From positions 1 through 33,494 of the forward strand of contig DXIU01000126.1 of the NCBI GenBank assembly GCA_019112765.1: DNA of 33,494 nucleotides, given 5' to 3'. Of this stretch, positions 1 through 6,702 are shown in pieces (positions within the stretch are counted from its first letter, which is position 1; each line of letters begins with the position of its first letter). This stretch comes from Candidatus Mediterraneibacter norwichensis (GTDB taxonomy: Bacteria > Bacillota > Clostridia > Lachnospirales > Lachnospiraceae). The notes below the pieces were generated by a model. It was not told the origin of the DNA and ran no database searches. It worked only from the letters and a program-made list of their open reading frames with translations. The position numbers and the translations under genes are program-made.

Positions 1-240
1 AATCTGTCAGAAAAACAAAAGATCTGATGTCTGATGTTAAGGCCTGAGATGAATCTGCCCGAACGCAGTGAGTTTTCATCTCAGGCCTTGCTTTTAATCA
101 GATTTCAGATCCTTTATTTTTCTCAGATTCCAGAGTGGAACAAGGATCCCACATCACGTATCTCCGTCCCGTTCTATCCAGGAAATTCTGAATATTTTCC
201 GGTATTTCTTAATTCGAGTTCATTTCGACAAATCCGAATT
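1..240. repeat. Left copy of a 240-bp inverted terminal repeat
   Basis: Bases 1-240 are the reverse complement of 33255-33494 with two differences that I can find (A/G near 132 and A/G near 230). Similarity stops sharply after 240. The outer 129 bases form an imperfect palindrome: AATCTG at 1 pairs with CAGATT at 124-129, and a strong inner stem GGCCTGAGATGAA pairs with TTCATCTCAGGCC around a short loop containing CTGC/GCAG. The inner edge (211-240) is a second small palindrome with arms AATTCG/CGAATT. Palindromes at both ends without a transposase are typical of small non-autonomous elements. An open frame runs through it (34-267) but lacks a ribosome binding site and any recognisable domain. 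Confidence 0.93.
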
Positions 241-288
241 CATAATCCTCTGTGTGGAAGCATATGATTTCTGTACGGGGGTGATTTT

Positions 289-1416
289 TTGATTTATGTA
301 GTGGAAAAAGGTGACACGCTGGAACGTATTTCGGAGGAGAATGGTGTGCCGGTGTGGAAGATTATATATGACAACCAGCTGGATCTGCCGGACCGGCTGG
401 TTCCCGGGCAGGCTCTTCTTTTATTGAAGGAGGGAGAAAAGGGATATGAGGGGGAAGGGTTCAGAACAGGAGGATATGCGTATCCTTTTATTGAGCCGGA
501 AATTCTGACGCAGGCCTTTCCGGCTCTCCGGGAACTTCTTGTTTTTTCCTATGGGTTTACATTTGAAGGAGATCTGGTCGCGCCTCTTCAGGATGATCTG
601 TGGCTTGTGGAAGAGTCCTGGAAAAGAGGTGTAGAGCCGCTCCTTGTACTGACGCCGTTTTCCGGCGGAGCATTTAACAATCAGCTTGTAAAGGTACTGA
701 CTGAGAATGATGAGATTCAGGAGAAGGTAATTGATCAGCTGTACCGGGCGGTGGAGGACAACGGGTATGCAGGAGTAAATATTGATTTTGAATACATTCT
801 TCCGGAAAACAGGATCAGATTTGCGCAGTTTGTGGGACGGGTGCGAAAGAGAATGAGTGCAGGGGGATATCGTACTTCTGTAGCCCTTGCGCCGAAAGTG
901 TCTGATACACAGAAAGGGCTTCTGGTAGAGGGACTGGATTATTACCTTCTGGGAGAGAGTGCAGACTTTGTCTTTCTGATGACCTATGAGTGGGGGTATA
1001 CATATGGCCCGCCCATGGCTGTGGCTCCGGCGGATAAGGTCAGACAGGTTCTGGAGTATGCTGTGACAAGGATTCCGGCAGAAAAACTGATTATGGGAAT
1101 TCCCAATTACGGATATGACTGGCCGCTGCCTTACGAAAGAGGTCTTACGCGGGCCAGGACCATAGGAAATGTAGAAGCAGTACGGATCGCGGCGGAAAAC
1201 GGCGCGGAAATCCGCTATGCCCGGATTGCGCAGAGCCCCTGGTTTACTTATATGTCGGCAGGGCAAAGCCATGAAGTGTGGTTTGAAGATCCCAGGAGTA
1301 TCATGGCCAAACTGGATCTGGCAGGAGAATACGGGCTGTCGGGAATCGGTTACTGGAATCTGATGCGGCCGTTCCGGGCAAACTGGCTGCTGCTCGGCGA
1401 TGGCGCGGAAAAATAA
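289..1416 (+). CDS. LysM-GH18 glycosyl hydrolase, spore cortex-lytic SleL/YaaH-like
   Basis: The predicted 375-residue protein has one LysM peptidoglycan-binding domain (residues 2-46, containing YVVEKGDTL and VPGQALLL) followed by a glycoside hydrolase family 18 barrel. The family 18 catalytic strand is visible as GVNIDFEYI at 162-170, with Asp166 and the proton-donor Glu168 kept. In spore formers this architecture is found in SleL/YaaH, an N-acetylglucosaminidase acting on spore cortex muropeptides. SleL of Bacillus has two LysM domains, here one. There is no signal peptide, as in SleL. The start is TTG at 289, chosen because GGGGGTGA lies at 277-284 and the LysM domain begins at once. It starts 48 bases inside the left repeat and ends 7 bases from the convergent efflux gene. 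A role in spores is inferred from the family. Confidence 0.85.
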   Translation: MIYVVEKGDTLERISEENGVPVWKIIYDNQLDLPDRLVPGQALLLLKEGEKGYEGEGFRTGGYAYPFIEPEILTQAFPALRELLVFSYGFTFEGDLVAPLQDDLWLVEESWKRGVEPLLVLTPFSGGAFNNQLVKVLTENDEIQEKVIDQLYRAVEDNGYAGVNIDFEYILPENRIRFAQFVGRVRKRMSAGGYRTSVALAPKVSDTQKGLLVEGLDYYLLGESADFVFLMTYEWGYTYGPPMAVAPADKVRQVLEYAVTRIPAEKLIMGIPNYGYDWPLPYERGLTRARTIGNVEAVRIAAENGAEIRYARIAQSPWFTYMSAGQSHEVWFEDPRSIMAKLDLAGEYGLSGIGYWNLMRPFRANWLLLGDGAEK

Positions 1417-1423
1417 AGCCGGT

Positions 1424-2758
1424 CTATGCAGCCAGCTTATTCTGTTTTGCGAGATAGCAGCCGACGCCCAGAAGATCTGCGAGAAACCAGCCTATAGGTA
1501 CGGACCACCATATGCCCGTTACTCCGAAGAAAGGCAGGGCGGAGAGTGCATAAGCCAGCGCCACCCGGGTGCCCAGGGATATGATTGTAAGCACAACAGA
1601 CATTCCGGGTTTTCCGAGCGCGCGGTACAGGCCGTAGAGAAGGAAGAGAATACCGATCAGTGCATAGAATGCCCCTTCGATCCGCAGATAGCGGACCCCT
1701 TCAGAAATTACGGCAGTTTCTCCGGCATCTATGAACAGCGACATCAGCGGTTCTGCAAAAATGAAAACAGCCAGAGAGATGATCAGACTGAAACTGACAG
1801 AAGTCAGGACGGCAGAGCGGATTCCTTTTCTGATCCGGTCTGTTTTGCCTGCGCCGAAATTCTGGGCAATAAAGATAGAGAAGGCATTGCCGAAATCCTG
1901 GACAGGCAGATAGGCAAAGGCGTCGATCTTTACCGCTGCTGCAAAAGAGGCCATGACTGTTGTGCCGAAACTGTTGACCAGGCCCTGAACGGCAAGGATT
2001 CCCAGATTCATAATAGACTGCTGCAGGCAGGTAAGTGCAGAAAAGTTTGCAATCTCCTTTACGCGGGATATGCGGAGACGGACATTTTCATCGCGGCGCA
2101 GCAGGTGGGGAAATTTTATCTTTGTGTAAACCGCAATCCCGATTCCGGAGACATACTGTGAGATAACAGTGGCCTCTGCGGCTCCGGCTACGCCCCGGTT
2201 CAGGCCGGCAACAAACCACAGGTCAAGGAGAATGTTCATTCCTGCGGAAACGGCCAGAAAAGCAAGGGGAATGACAGAATTCCCCAGGGAGCGCAGCAGC
2301 GACGCAAAGAAGTTATAGAGAAAAATACCGATCAGCCCGGTAAATATAACGAGCAGATAATCCTTCATCATTTTCACAAGCTGGTCCGGGGTGCGCAGAA
2401 ACCAGATAATCCAGTCAATACCGGCAAAGATCAGAAGGTTAAGAATAACCGTAACCATGCCAAGGAGTGCAAAGGAAGCGAGGATCCCCTCTTTCAGGCC
2501 TGTTTTGTCCTTCTGACCGAAACGGATAGAAAAGACCGTTCCGCTTCCCATCGCGAGTCCCAGAAGGATAGAAGTCAGAAATGTCATCAGTGAAAATGCA
2601 GACCCTACGGCGGCAAGGGCATTTTCTCCGAGAAAACGTCCGACAATCAGTGTATCCGCAATATTATAACACTGCTGCAGCAGATCTCCCAGAATCATGG
2701 GGACTGCAAAGCGGAGCATTGTTTTCATAACAGGACCGTGTGTCAGTTCTTGTTCCAT
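1424..2758 (-). CDS. MATE family multidrug efflux transporter
   Basis: A 444-residue, very hydrophobic protein with the features of the MATE (multidrug and toxin extrusion) family, close to the YoeA/DinF-type branch: an N-terminal stretch FAVPMILGDLLQQCYN, then ADTLIVGRFLG and a first transmembrane bundle, with a second bundle from about residue 235. About twelve membrane segments can be counted, matching the usual 440-460 residues. Such pumps export drugs or metabolites using a sodium or proton gradient. The start is uncertain: ATG at 2758 gives the usual family beginning, while an in-frame GTG at 2770 would add four residues. Neither has a clear ribosome binding site. The gene has its own near-consensus promoter and is divergent from the Lrp-type regulator, which could control it. 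The substrate cannot be told from sequence. Confidence 0.88.
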   Translation of the reverse strand: MEQELTHGPVMKTMLRFAVPMILGDLLQQCYNIADTLIVGRFLGENALAAVGSAFSLMTFLTSILLGLAMGSGTVFSIRFGQKDKTGLKEGILASFALLGMVTVILNLLIFAGIDWIIWFLRTPDQLVKMMKDYLLVIFTGLIGIFLYNFFASLLRSLGNSVIPLAFLAVSAGMNILLDLWFVAGLNRGVAGAAEATVISQYVSGIGIAVYTKIKFPHLLRRDENVRLRISRVKEIANFSALTCLQQSIMNLGILAVQGLVNSFGTTVMASFAAAVKIDAFAYLPVQDFGNAFSIFIAQNFGAGKTDRIRKGIRSAVLTSVSFSLIISLAVFIFAEPLMSLFIDAGETAVISEGVRYLRIEGAFYALIGILFLLYGLYRALGKPGMSVVLTIISLGTRVALAYALSALPFFGVTGIWWSVPIGWFLADLLGVGCYLAKQNKLAA

Positions 2759-2810
2759 TTTATTTATCACAGCTTTCTTTTCGTAAAATTATAATTAACA
2801 TTCGAAATAT

Positions 2811-2839
2811 ATAATAGTTTATACAATGCAAAATGTCAA
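2811..2839 (-). promoter_or_regulatory. Sigma-A promoter for the MATE gene
   Basis: On the minus strand TTGACA (2839-2834) is separated by 17 bases from TATTAT (2816-2811), a near-consensus vegetative promoter. Transcription would start near 2804, leaving a leader of about 45 bases before the ATG at 2758. Confidence 0.75.
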
Positions 2840-2871
2840 TTGGCAACAGGCAAAAAGAAGAGTGCGTCTGC

Positions 2872-2901
2872 TTGACTACTTTTCCGGGGCCATTGTATAA
2901 T
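2872..2901 (+). promoter_or_regulatory. Sigma-A promoter for the Lrp-type regulator and cbiG
   Basis: TTGACT (2872-2877), an 18-base spacer and a perfect TATAAT (2896-2901). It lies 73 bases upstream of the ATG at 2974. Because it sits inside the upstream extension of the reading frame (open from 2833), it argues for the shorter gene start. Confidence 0.75.
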
Positions 2902-2973
2902 GGCAGGAGAGCAGCGGCAGGGTACAGCGGGAATTATTCCCGGGTACAGATATGGGAGAGGAGGTATATTCTT

Positions 2974-3432
2974 ATGTTTTTGGATGGACTTGACGATGTG
3001 GATCAGAAAATTGTAAGTCTGCTGATTCAGAATGCCAGAATGCCCTATTCAGAGATCGGACAGCAGATCGGGCTTTCCCGTGTGGCGGTGAAGATGAGAG
3101 TACAGGCTCTGGAACAGAAAGGCATTATAGAAGAATATACAACGGTCATTAACCCGCAGAAAATCAGCGGTGCGGTTTCCTGCTATTTTGAGATTGAGAC
3201 AAAACCGGATGCCCTGATGGAGGTGGCCGGGATCCTGCAGAAAAATGATACGGTTACGCAGATTTACCGTGTTACCGGAAAGTGCAGGCTTCATGTACAT
3301 GCGGTGGCTTCTTCCAATGAGGAGATGGAGGATCTGATCTGTCATACGATTGACAGGCTTCCAGGAGTTCTTGAGTGCAGCTGCAGCACGATACTTTCCA
3401 GAATCAAAGACATTAAAGGACTTCGGCTCTGA
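2974..3432 (+). CDS. Lrp/AsnC family transcriptional regulator
   Basis: A 152-residue protein of the usual Lrp/AsnC length. The N-terminal part is an AsnC-type winged helix-turn-helix (DDVDQKIVSLLIQNARMPYS then IGLSRVAVKMRVQALEQKGII, about residues 5-55). The rest is the ligand-binding RAM/AsnC effector domain (from about 65, including YRVTGKCRLHVHAVASSNEEM). These proteins bind amino acids and act as local regulators, usually as octamers. The ATG at 2974 is preceded by GGGAGAGGAGG nine bases upstream; a longer frame from 2833 would start upstream of the promoter and is rejected. cbiG follows after 15 bases, so the two are probably co-transcribed. A divergent efflux pump gene is the other obvious target. 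Ligand and targets are unknown. Confidence 0.9.
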   Translation: MFLDGLDDVDQKIVSLLIQNARMPYSEIGQQIGLSRVAVKMRVQALEQKGIIEEYTTVINPQKISGAVSCYFEIETKPDALMEVAGILQKNDTVTQIYRVTGKCRLHVHAVASSNEEMEDLICHTIDRLPGVLECSCSTILSRIKDIKGLRL

Positions 3433-3447
3433 GAAAAGGGGGCGGCT

Positions 3448-4554
3448 ATGGACGGCAGGATTATTATTTTCAGTTTTACCCGTACGGGAACAGAGCTGAG
3501 CCGGAAACTGAGCGGAATACTGGGCAGTACGGGCAGAGAGTGCAGGGGATATACAGCCGAAAAGTATGCGGGAGAGGGGGTGCTTCCGTTTCCCGATGAC
3601 AAACAGAAACTGATCGGTGATAACTGGGGACGTGCAGCTTTTATTTTTATCGGCGCCGCCGGGATTGCTGTGCGGTATATCGCGACCTGGGTAAAGGACA
3701 AATTTACCGATTCTCCGGTGCTTGTGCTGGATGAAAAAGGGCAGTACGTGATTCCTCTGCTTTCCGGACACATCGGCGGGGCGGTATCTCTGGCTGATGA
3801 GATCGGGCAGAGGACCGGCGCGGTTCCGGTTCATACAACCGCAACGGATGTACAGGGGAAATTTGCGGCAGATGTATTTGCAGAAGAAAACGGCCTGCTG
3901 ATTACAGACAGGAAGATGGCCAAAGAGATTTCCGCAGCTGTACTGGAAGAAGAAAGAATTGCATGCTATATAAAATCTTCCCGGTATCGCGTGTGCGGGA
4001 GGGCTCCTGAAAACCTTTTTATATGCAGGACCCTTTCTGAAACGAATGCATACAGATACCGCATTATAATATCGGACGATGACGTGCGGGAAAAAGACGA
4101 AAAAGGCAGCTCTCAGCCGCATGCGGAAGATGTGCGGAAAGAAGGCACCCTTTTGCTGAAGCCGAAAAATATAACAGCGGGAATCGGATGCAGGAAAGGA
4201 ATCAGCGAAGAACTTCTTGAAGAGGGACTCAGCCGGATTCTGAAGCTTCATGGACTTGAGATCGGGCAGGTCGAGAGGATCGCAAGCATAGATCTGAAAA
4301 AAGAAGAGGAGGCCCTGATGGCTCTCTCTGAAAAATATCAGATCCCCTTTTTTACATATACAGCAGATGAACTTGGGAAAATTCCGGGTGTTACCTCGGG
4401 CTCGGAGTTTGTAAAGAAAACAACAGGGGTGGACAACGTATGTGAGAGAGCCGCCCTTCTGTGCTGTGAAAACGGAACGCTGGTACAGGGAAAATGTATC
4501 CGGGACGGAATGACTGCGGCACTGGCAAGACGGCCGCTGGAAATCAGGTTCTGA
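3448..4554 (+). CDS. cbiG: Cobalt-precorrin-5A hydrolase CbiG
   Basis: A 368-residue protein matching CbiG, which opens the delta-lactone ring of cobalt-precorrin-5A and releases acetaldehyde in the anaerobic cobalamin pathway. The N-terminal and central domains carry the CbiG hallmarks FIGAAGIAVRYIA, PLLSGHIGGAVSLAD and the TTATDVQGKFAAD stretch. The C-terminal CbiG domain follows with ITAGIGCRKG, IASIDLKKEE and the end motif CIRDGMTAALARR. Length agrees with the family. The start ATG has AAGGGGG seven bases upstream. It follows the Lrp-type regulator by 15 bases and ends before a bidirectional terminator. Unusually, neighbouring corrin genes are absent except cobK, which lies about 2 kb downstream beyond amtB-glnK. 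No cobalamin riboswitch was recognised upstream. Confidence 0.93.
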   Translation: MDGRIIIFSFTRTGTELSRKLSGILGSTGRECRGYTAEKYAGEGVLPFPDDKQKLIGDNWGRAAFIFIGAAGIAVRYIATWVKDKFTDSPVLVLDEKGQYVIPLLSGHIGGAVSLADEIGQRTGAVPVHTTATDVQGKFAADVFAEENGLLITDRKMAKEISAAVLEEERIACYIKSSRYRVCGRAPENLFICRTLSETNAYRYRIIISDDDVREKDEKGSSQPHAEDVRKEGTLLLKPKNITAGIGCRKGISEELLEEGLSRILKLHGLEIGQVERIASIDLKKEEEALMALSEKYQIPFFTYTADELGKIPGVTSGSEFVKKTTGVDNVCERAALLCCENGTLVQGKCIRDGMTAALARRPLEIRF

Positions 4555-4598
4555 TGTTCTTTCTTTATTGATAATACTCTGCATTTTCCGCAGACAGT

Positions 4599-4637
4599 AA
4601 AAAACGGAAGCTCTCTTTTTGAGAGACTTCCGTTTTT
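4599..4637. terminator. Bidirectional intrinsic terminator between cbiG and glnK
   Basis: An inverted repeat with arms AACGGAAG-CTCTC and GAGAG-A-CTTCCGTT and a short T loop, preceded by an A run and followed by a T run. It is placed between two convergent genes and can end transcription in both directions. Confidence 0.88.
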
Positions 4638-4653
4638 CAAAAAAGATATTCTG

Positions 4654-5010
4654 TCAGAACTCTGACTGAAGTGCATCATATCCGGTTTCCTTTGTACGGA
4701 TCTTCATGGCACTTCTGATCTCATAACTGAAGATCTTGCCGTCTCCGACTTCATTTGTAAATGCGGCTTCCTGAATGGCAGTTATGACTTTTTTCTCCCA
4801 TTCTTCAGAAGATACGACGATTTCGAATTTGATCTTCGGCTGAAGGAAAATATCAACTTCAGATCCGCGGACAATCTCTTTGTATCCGCGCTGTACTCCG
4901 CAGCCCATTACCTGGGATACTGTGATGCCATTGACCTGTATTTTATTGAGAGCGTCTTTTACTTCCTCGAATTTCTCTTCTCTGACGATTGCTTCTACTT
5001 TGATTAACAT
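4654..5010 (-). CDS. glnK: PII family nitrogen regulator, GlnK type
   Basis: A 118-residue PII signal protein, a trimer that binds ATP/ADP and 2-oxoglutarate and reports nitrogen status. Conserved features: the strand before the T-loop (VMGCGVQRGYKE, 34-45), Gln40, PKIKFEIVV after the T-loop, the B-loop GDGKIFSYEI, and the C-loop basic pair in KIRTKETG. Placed directly after amtB (43 bases), it most likely plugs and regulates AmtB, hence the symbol. The T-loop is unusual: counting against E. coli GlnB, both Tyr46 and the uridylylated Tyr51 are replaced by valine (Val47 and Val52 here). Control by uridylylation is therefore not expected. The ATG has GGAGG at the usual distance. Whether it also touches glutamine synthetase or regulators cannot be told. 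Confidence 0.92.
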   Translation of the reverse strand: MLIKVEAIVREEKFEEVKDALNKIQVNGITVSQVMGCGVQRGYKEIVRGSEVDIFLQPKIKFEIVVSSEEWEKKVITAIQEAAFTNEVGDGKIFSYEIRSAMKIRTKETGYDALQSEF

Positions 5011-5053
5011 ATTTCGTTCCTCCTATCCTTTCATATTATATAAATGTTACGGT

Positions 5054-6292
5054 TTAGTCGAAACCATTGAAGGACGGGTAAGCGTTCTCGCCATGCTGTG
5101 TGACGTCAAGTCCGATCATTTCATCCTTCTCATCAACACGAAGTTTTGTAAAGATGCGGATGATGCCGATGCAGATCAGAGAACCGACAACTGCCACAGC
5201 AATCGTTACAAGTATACTGATAATCTGTGCAACGAAAAGTTTTGTCTCGCCGAATACAAGTCCATCCCACTGAGCAACAGAGTTAATGGAGCTCTGTCCG
5301 AACAGGCCGGTTGCGATACCGCCCCAGATACCGCCGATACCGTGGCATCCGAATGCGTCCAGCGCGTCGTCGATTTTCAGTTTGTGTTTGATGAAATTCA
5401 TCATAAAGTAACAGATCGGGCTGACAAGAGCTCCGATAATAAAGGAAGCCCAGATCGGTACGAAACCTGCTCCTGGCGTGATTGCTACGAGGCCGACAAC
5501 AAGACCGGTGGACGCGCCTACAAGAGTAGGTTTGCCGTCTTTGATCGTATCAATCAGCATCCAGGAGAGCAGTGCCGTTGCGGCAGAGATAGAGGTTGTC
5601 ATAAATGCATGGGCTGCAAGTCCGTCTGCCGCAAGGGCGCTTCCTGCGTTGAATCCGTACCATCCAAACCACAGAAGAGCGGCGCCGAGAACGACGAAAG
5701 GAATATTATGAATGCGGTAAGAAGTCTTCTCATAGCCGCGTCTTCTGCCAAGATAAACAGCAAGTACAAGTGCGCTCACACCGGAACTGATATGTACAAC
5801 GTTTCCTCCGGCAAAGTCAACAGAACCGATAGAAGCAAGGAATCCGCCCTGTCCCCATACCATGTGAGCCATCGGGTAATAAACAATAATTGACCAGAGT
5901 GCGATAAACGCAAACAGTGCTTTAAATTTCATTCTTCCTACAACAGCACCAGTGATAAGCGCCGGTGTAATCATTGCAAACATCATCTGGAATGCGGCGT
6001 ATACAAGATGTGGAATACTGTCCGAGTAAGGACCTGCCTCCCAGCCCACGCCGTTTAAGCCGAGCCATTCAAGACTTCCGATTACTCCGCCGTGATCAGT
6101 GCCGAAAGCAAGGGAATAACCGAACAGAGTCCACATAAATATGGAAAGTCCCATAATTGCCGCACAAGCCATCATTGTGTTAACTACGTTTTTTCTTCTG
6201 ACAAGTCCCCCGTAGAAGAAAGCCAGTCCAGGCGTCATAATAAATACAAGCGCCGCGCAGATCATTATAAATCCTGTGTTACCTGTGTCCAT
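5054..6292 (-). CDS. amtB: Ammonium transporter AmtB
   Basis: A 412-residue polytopic membrane protein of the Amt/Mep/Rh family with about eleven membrane segments. Conserved pieces include the N-terminal FYGGLVRRKNVVN, the twin-histidine pore residues His143 (in AHMVWGQGG) and His317 (in DAFGCHGIGGIWGG), and the signature DFAGGNVVHISSG at 159-171. It imports ammonium or ammonia as a trimer. The start is ATG at 6292 with GGGAGG seven bases upstream; a longer frame reaching 6415 would translate the leader hairpins and is rejected. It is the first gene of a two-gene unit with glnK. The upstream leader contains a terminator-like hairpin, suggesting control by premature termination. Confidence 0.95.
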   Translation of the reverse strand: MDTGNTGFIMICAALVFIMTPGLAFFYGGLVRRKNVVNTMMACAAIMGLSIFMWTLFGYSLAFGTDHGGVIGSLEWLGLNGVGWEAGPYSDSIPHLVYAAFQMMFAMITPALITGAVVGRMKFKALFAFIALWSIIVYYPMAHMVWGQGGFLASIGSVDFAGGNVVHISSGVSALVLAVYLGRRRGYEKTSYRIHNIPFVVLGAALLWFGWYGFNAGSALAADGLAAHAFMTTSISAATALLSWMLIDTIKDGKPTLVGASTGLVVGLVAITPGAGFVPIWASFIIGALVSPICYFMMNFIKHKLKIDDALDAFGCHGIGGIWGGIATGLFGQSSINSVAQWDGLVFGETKLFVAQIISILVTIAVAVVGSLICIGIIRIFTKLRVDEKDEMIGLDVTQHGENAYPSFNGFD

Positions 6293-6347
6293 AAAAATAC
6301 CTCCCGTTTCCTGTAGAGTTAACAAATTTTTATGATTCCCCGGGTGC

Positions 6348-6383
6348 TTATCACAAAAAAGAGTTAAAACTGCTTTGTGATAA
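6348..6383 (-). promoter_or_regulatory. Second inverted repeat in the amtB leader
   Basis: Perfect 10-base arms TTATCACAAA (6348-6357) and TTTGTGATAA (6374-6383), separated by 16 bases. It lies between the terminator-like hairpin and the amtB ribosome binding site. It could be an RNA stem or a DNA operator; the sequence does not decide. Confidence 0.6.
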
Positions 6384-6387
6384 AAGA

Positions 6388-6440
6388 AAAGACGCCTGAT
6401 TGGTGAATGCGGCATTTCCGCTTCATCATCAGACGTCTTT
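6388..6440 (-). terminator. Attenuator-like hairpin at the 5' end of the amtB leader
   Basis: On the minus strand the arms AAAGACG-CTGAT and ATCAG-CGTCTTT enclose a further GCGG/CCGC stem with a five-base loop, and TTTTCTTTT follows. This is the shape of an intrinsic terminator. It lies about six bases after the predicted transcription start and about 95 bases before the amtB start codon, so it would stop transcripts early unless overridden. Confidence 0.7.
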
Positions 6441-6452
6441 GTCTTGTGGCTA

Positions 6453-6481
6453 AGTCTAGCAGATTAAAAATTAAAAATCAA
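6453..6481 (-). promoter_or_regulatory. Sigma-A promoter for amtB-glnK
   Basis: On the minus strand TTGATT (6481-6476), a 17-base spacer and TAGACT (6458-6453), in an AT-rich region. The predicted start near 6446 precedes the leader hairpins. Confidence 0.55.
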
Positions 6482-6557
6482 GAAAAAATCCGGAAAAAAT
6501 AAAAATTTGGTTAAATATAAACAAATTTATTAAAAAAAACTAAAATAATCAGTCAAA

Positions 6558-6595
6558 TTTACAGATTGTACACTTCATGATACAATATTGAAGTG
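6558..6595 (+). promoter_or_regulatory. Promoter for cobK with an overlapping palindrome
   Basis: TTTACA (6558-6563), a 17-base spacer and TACAAT (6581-6586). The -10 element is embraced by an inverted repeat with perfect seven-base arms CACTTCA (6571-6577) and TGAAGTG (6589-6595), a position where a bound repressor would block transcription. The regulator is unknown. The rest of the leader up to 6702 shows no recognisable riboswitch. Confidence 0.6.
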
Positions 6596-6702
6596 TTTAA
6601 ACGAATCAGGTACTTGATTATGAGCAGGCAGTGAAGCGGATCGCGAATATCTGTCTGACCAGCGAAAATCACAAAAACAGAGCGCTGGATTGGGAGAGCA
6701 TA

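Noticed and set aside
34..267. Small protein gene in the left repeat, and its counterpart 33150-33461 on the minus strand
   Set aside because: No ribosome binding site, no recognised domain; the right-hand version overlaps the DUF5655-like gene end.
421..1272. 283-residue minus-strand frame opposite the LysM-GH18 gene
   Set aside because: Shadow of a well supported gene; no family resemblance and no start signal.
2833..2973. N-terminal extension of the Lrp-type regulator
   Set aside because: It contains the promoter; the family starts at 2974, where AGGAGG is placed correctly.
3049..4584. 511-residue minus-strand frame across the regulator and cbiG
   Set aside because: Long shadow frame with cysteine/arginine-rich composition and no domain; both plus-strand genes are clear.
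4880..5893. 337-residue plus-strand frame opposite amtB-glnK
   Set aside because: Shadow frame of two conserved minus-strand genes.
6293..6415. Extended amtB start at 6415
   Set aside because: It would translate the leader hairpins; ATG at 6292 has GGGAGG and the family beginning.
6587..6702. Cobalamin riboswitch before cobK (also considered before cbiG)
   Set aside because: The leaders are too short and lack recognisable B12-box features.
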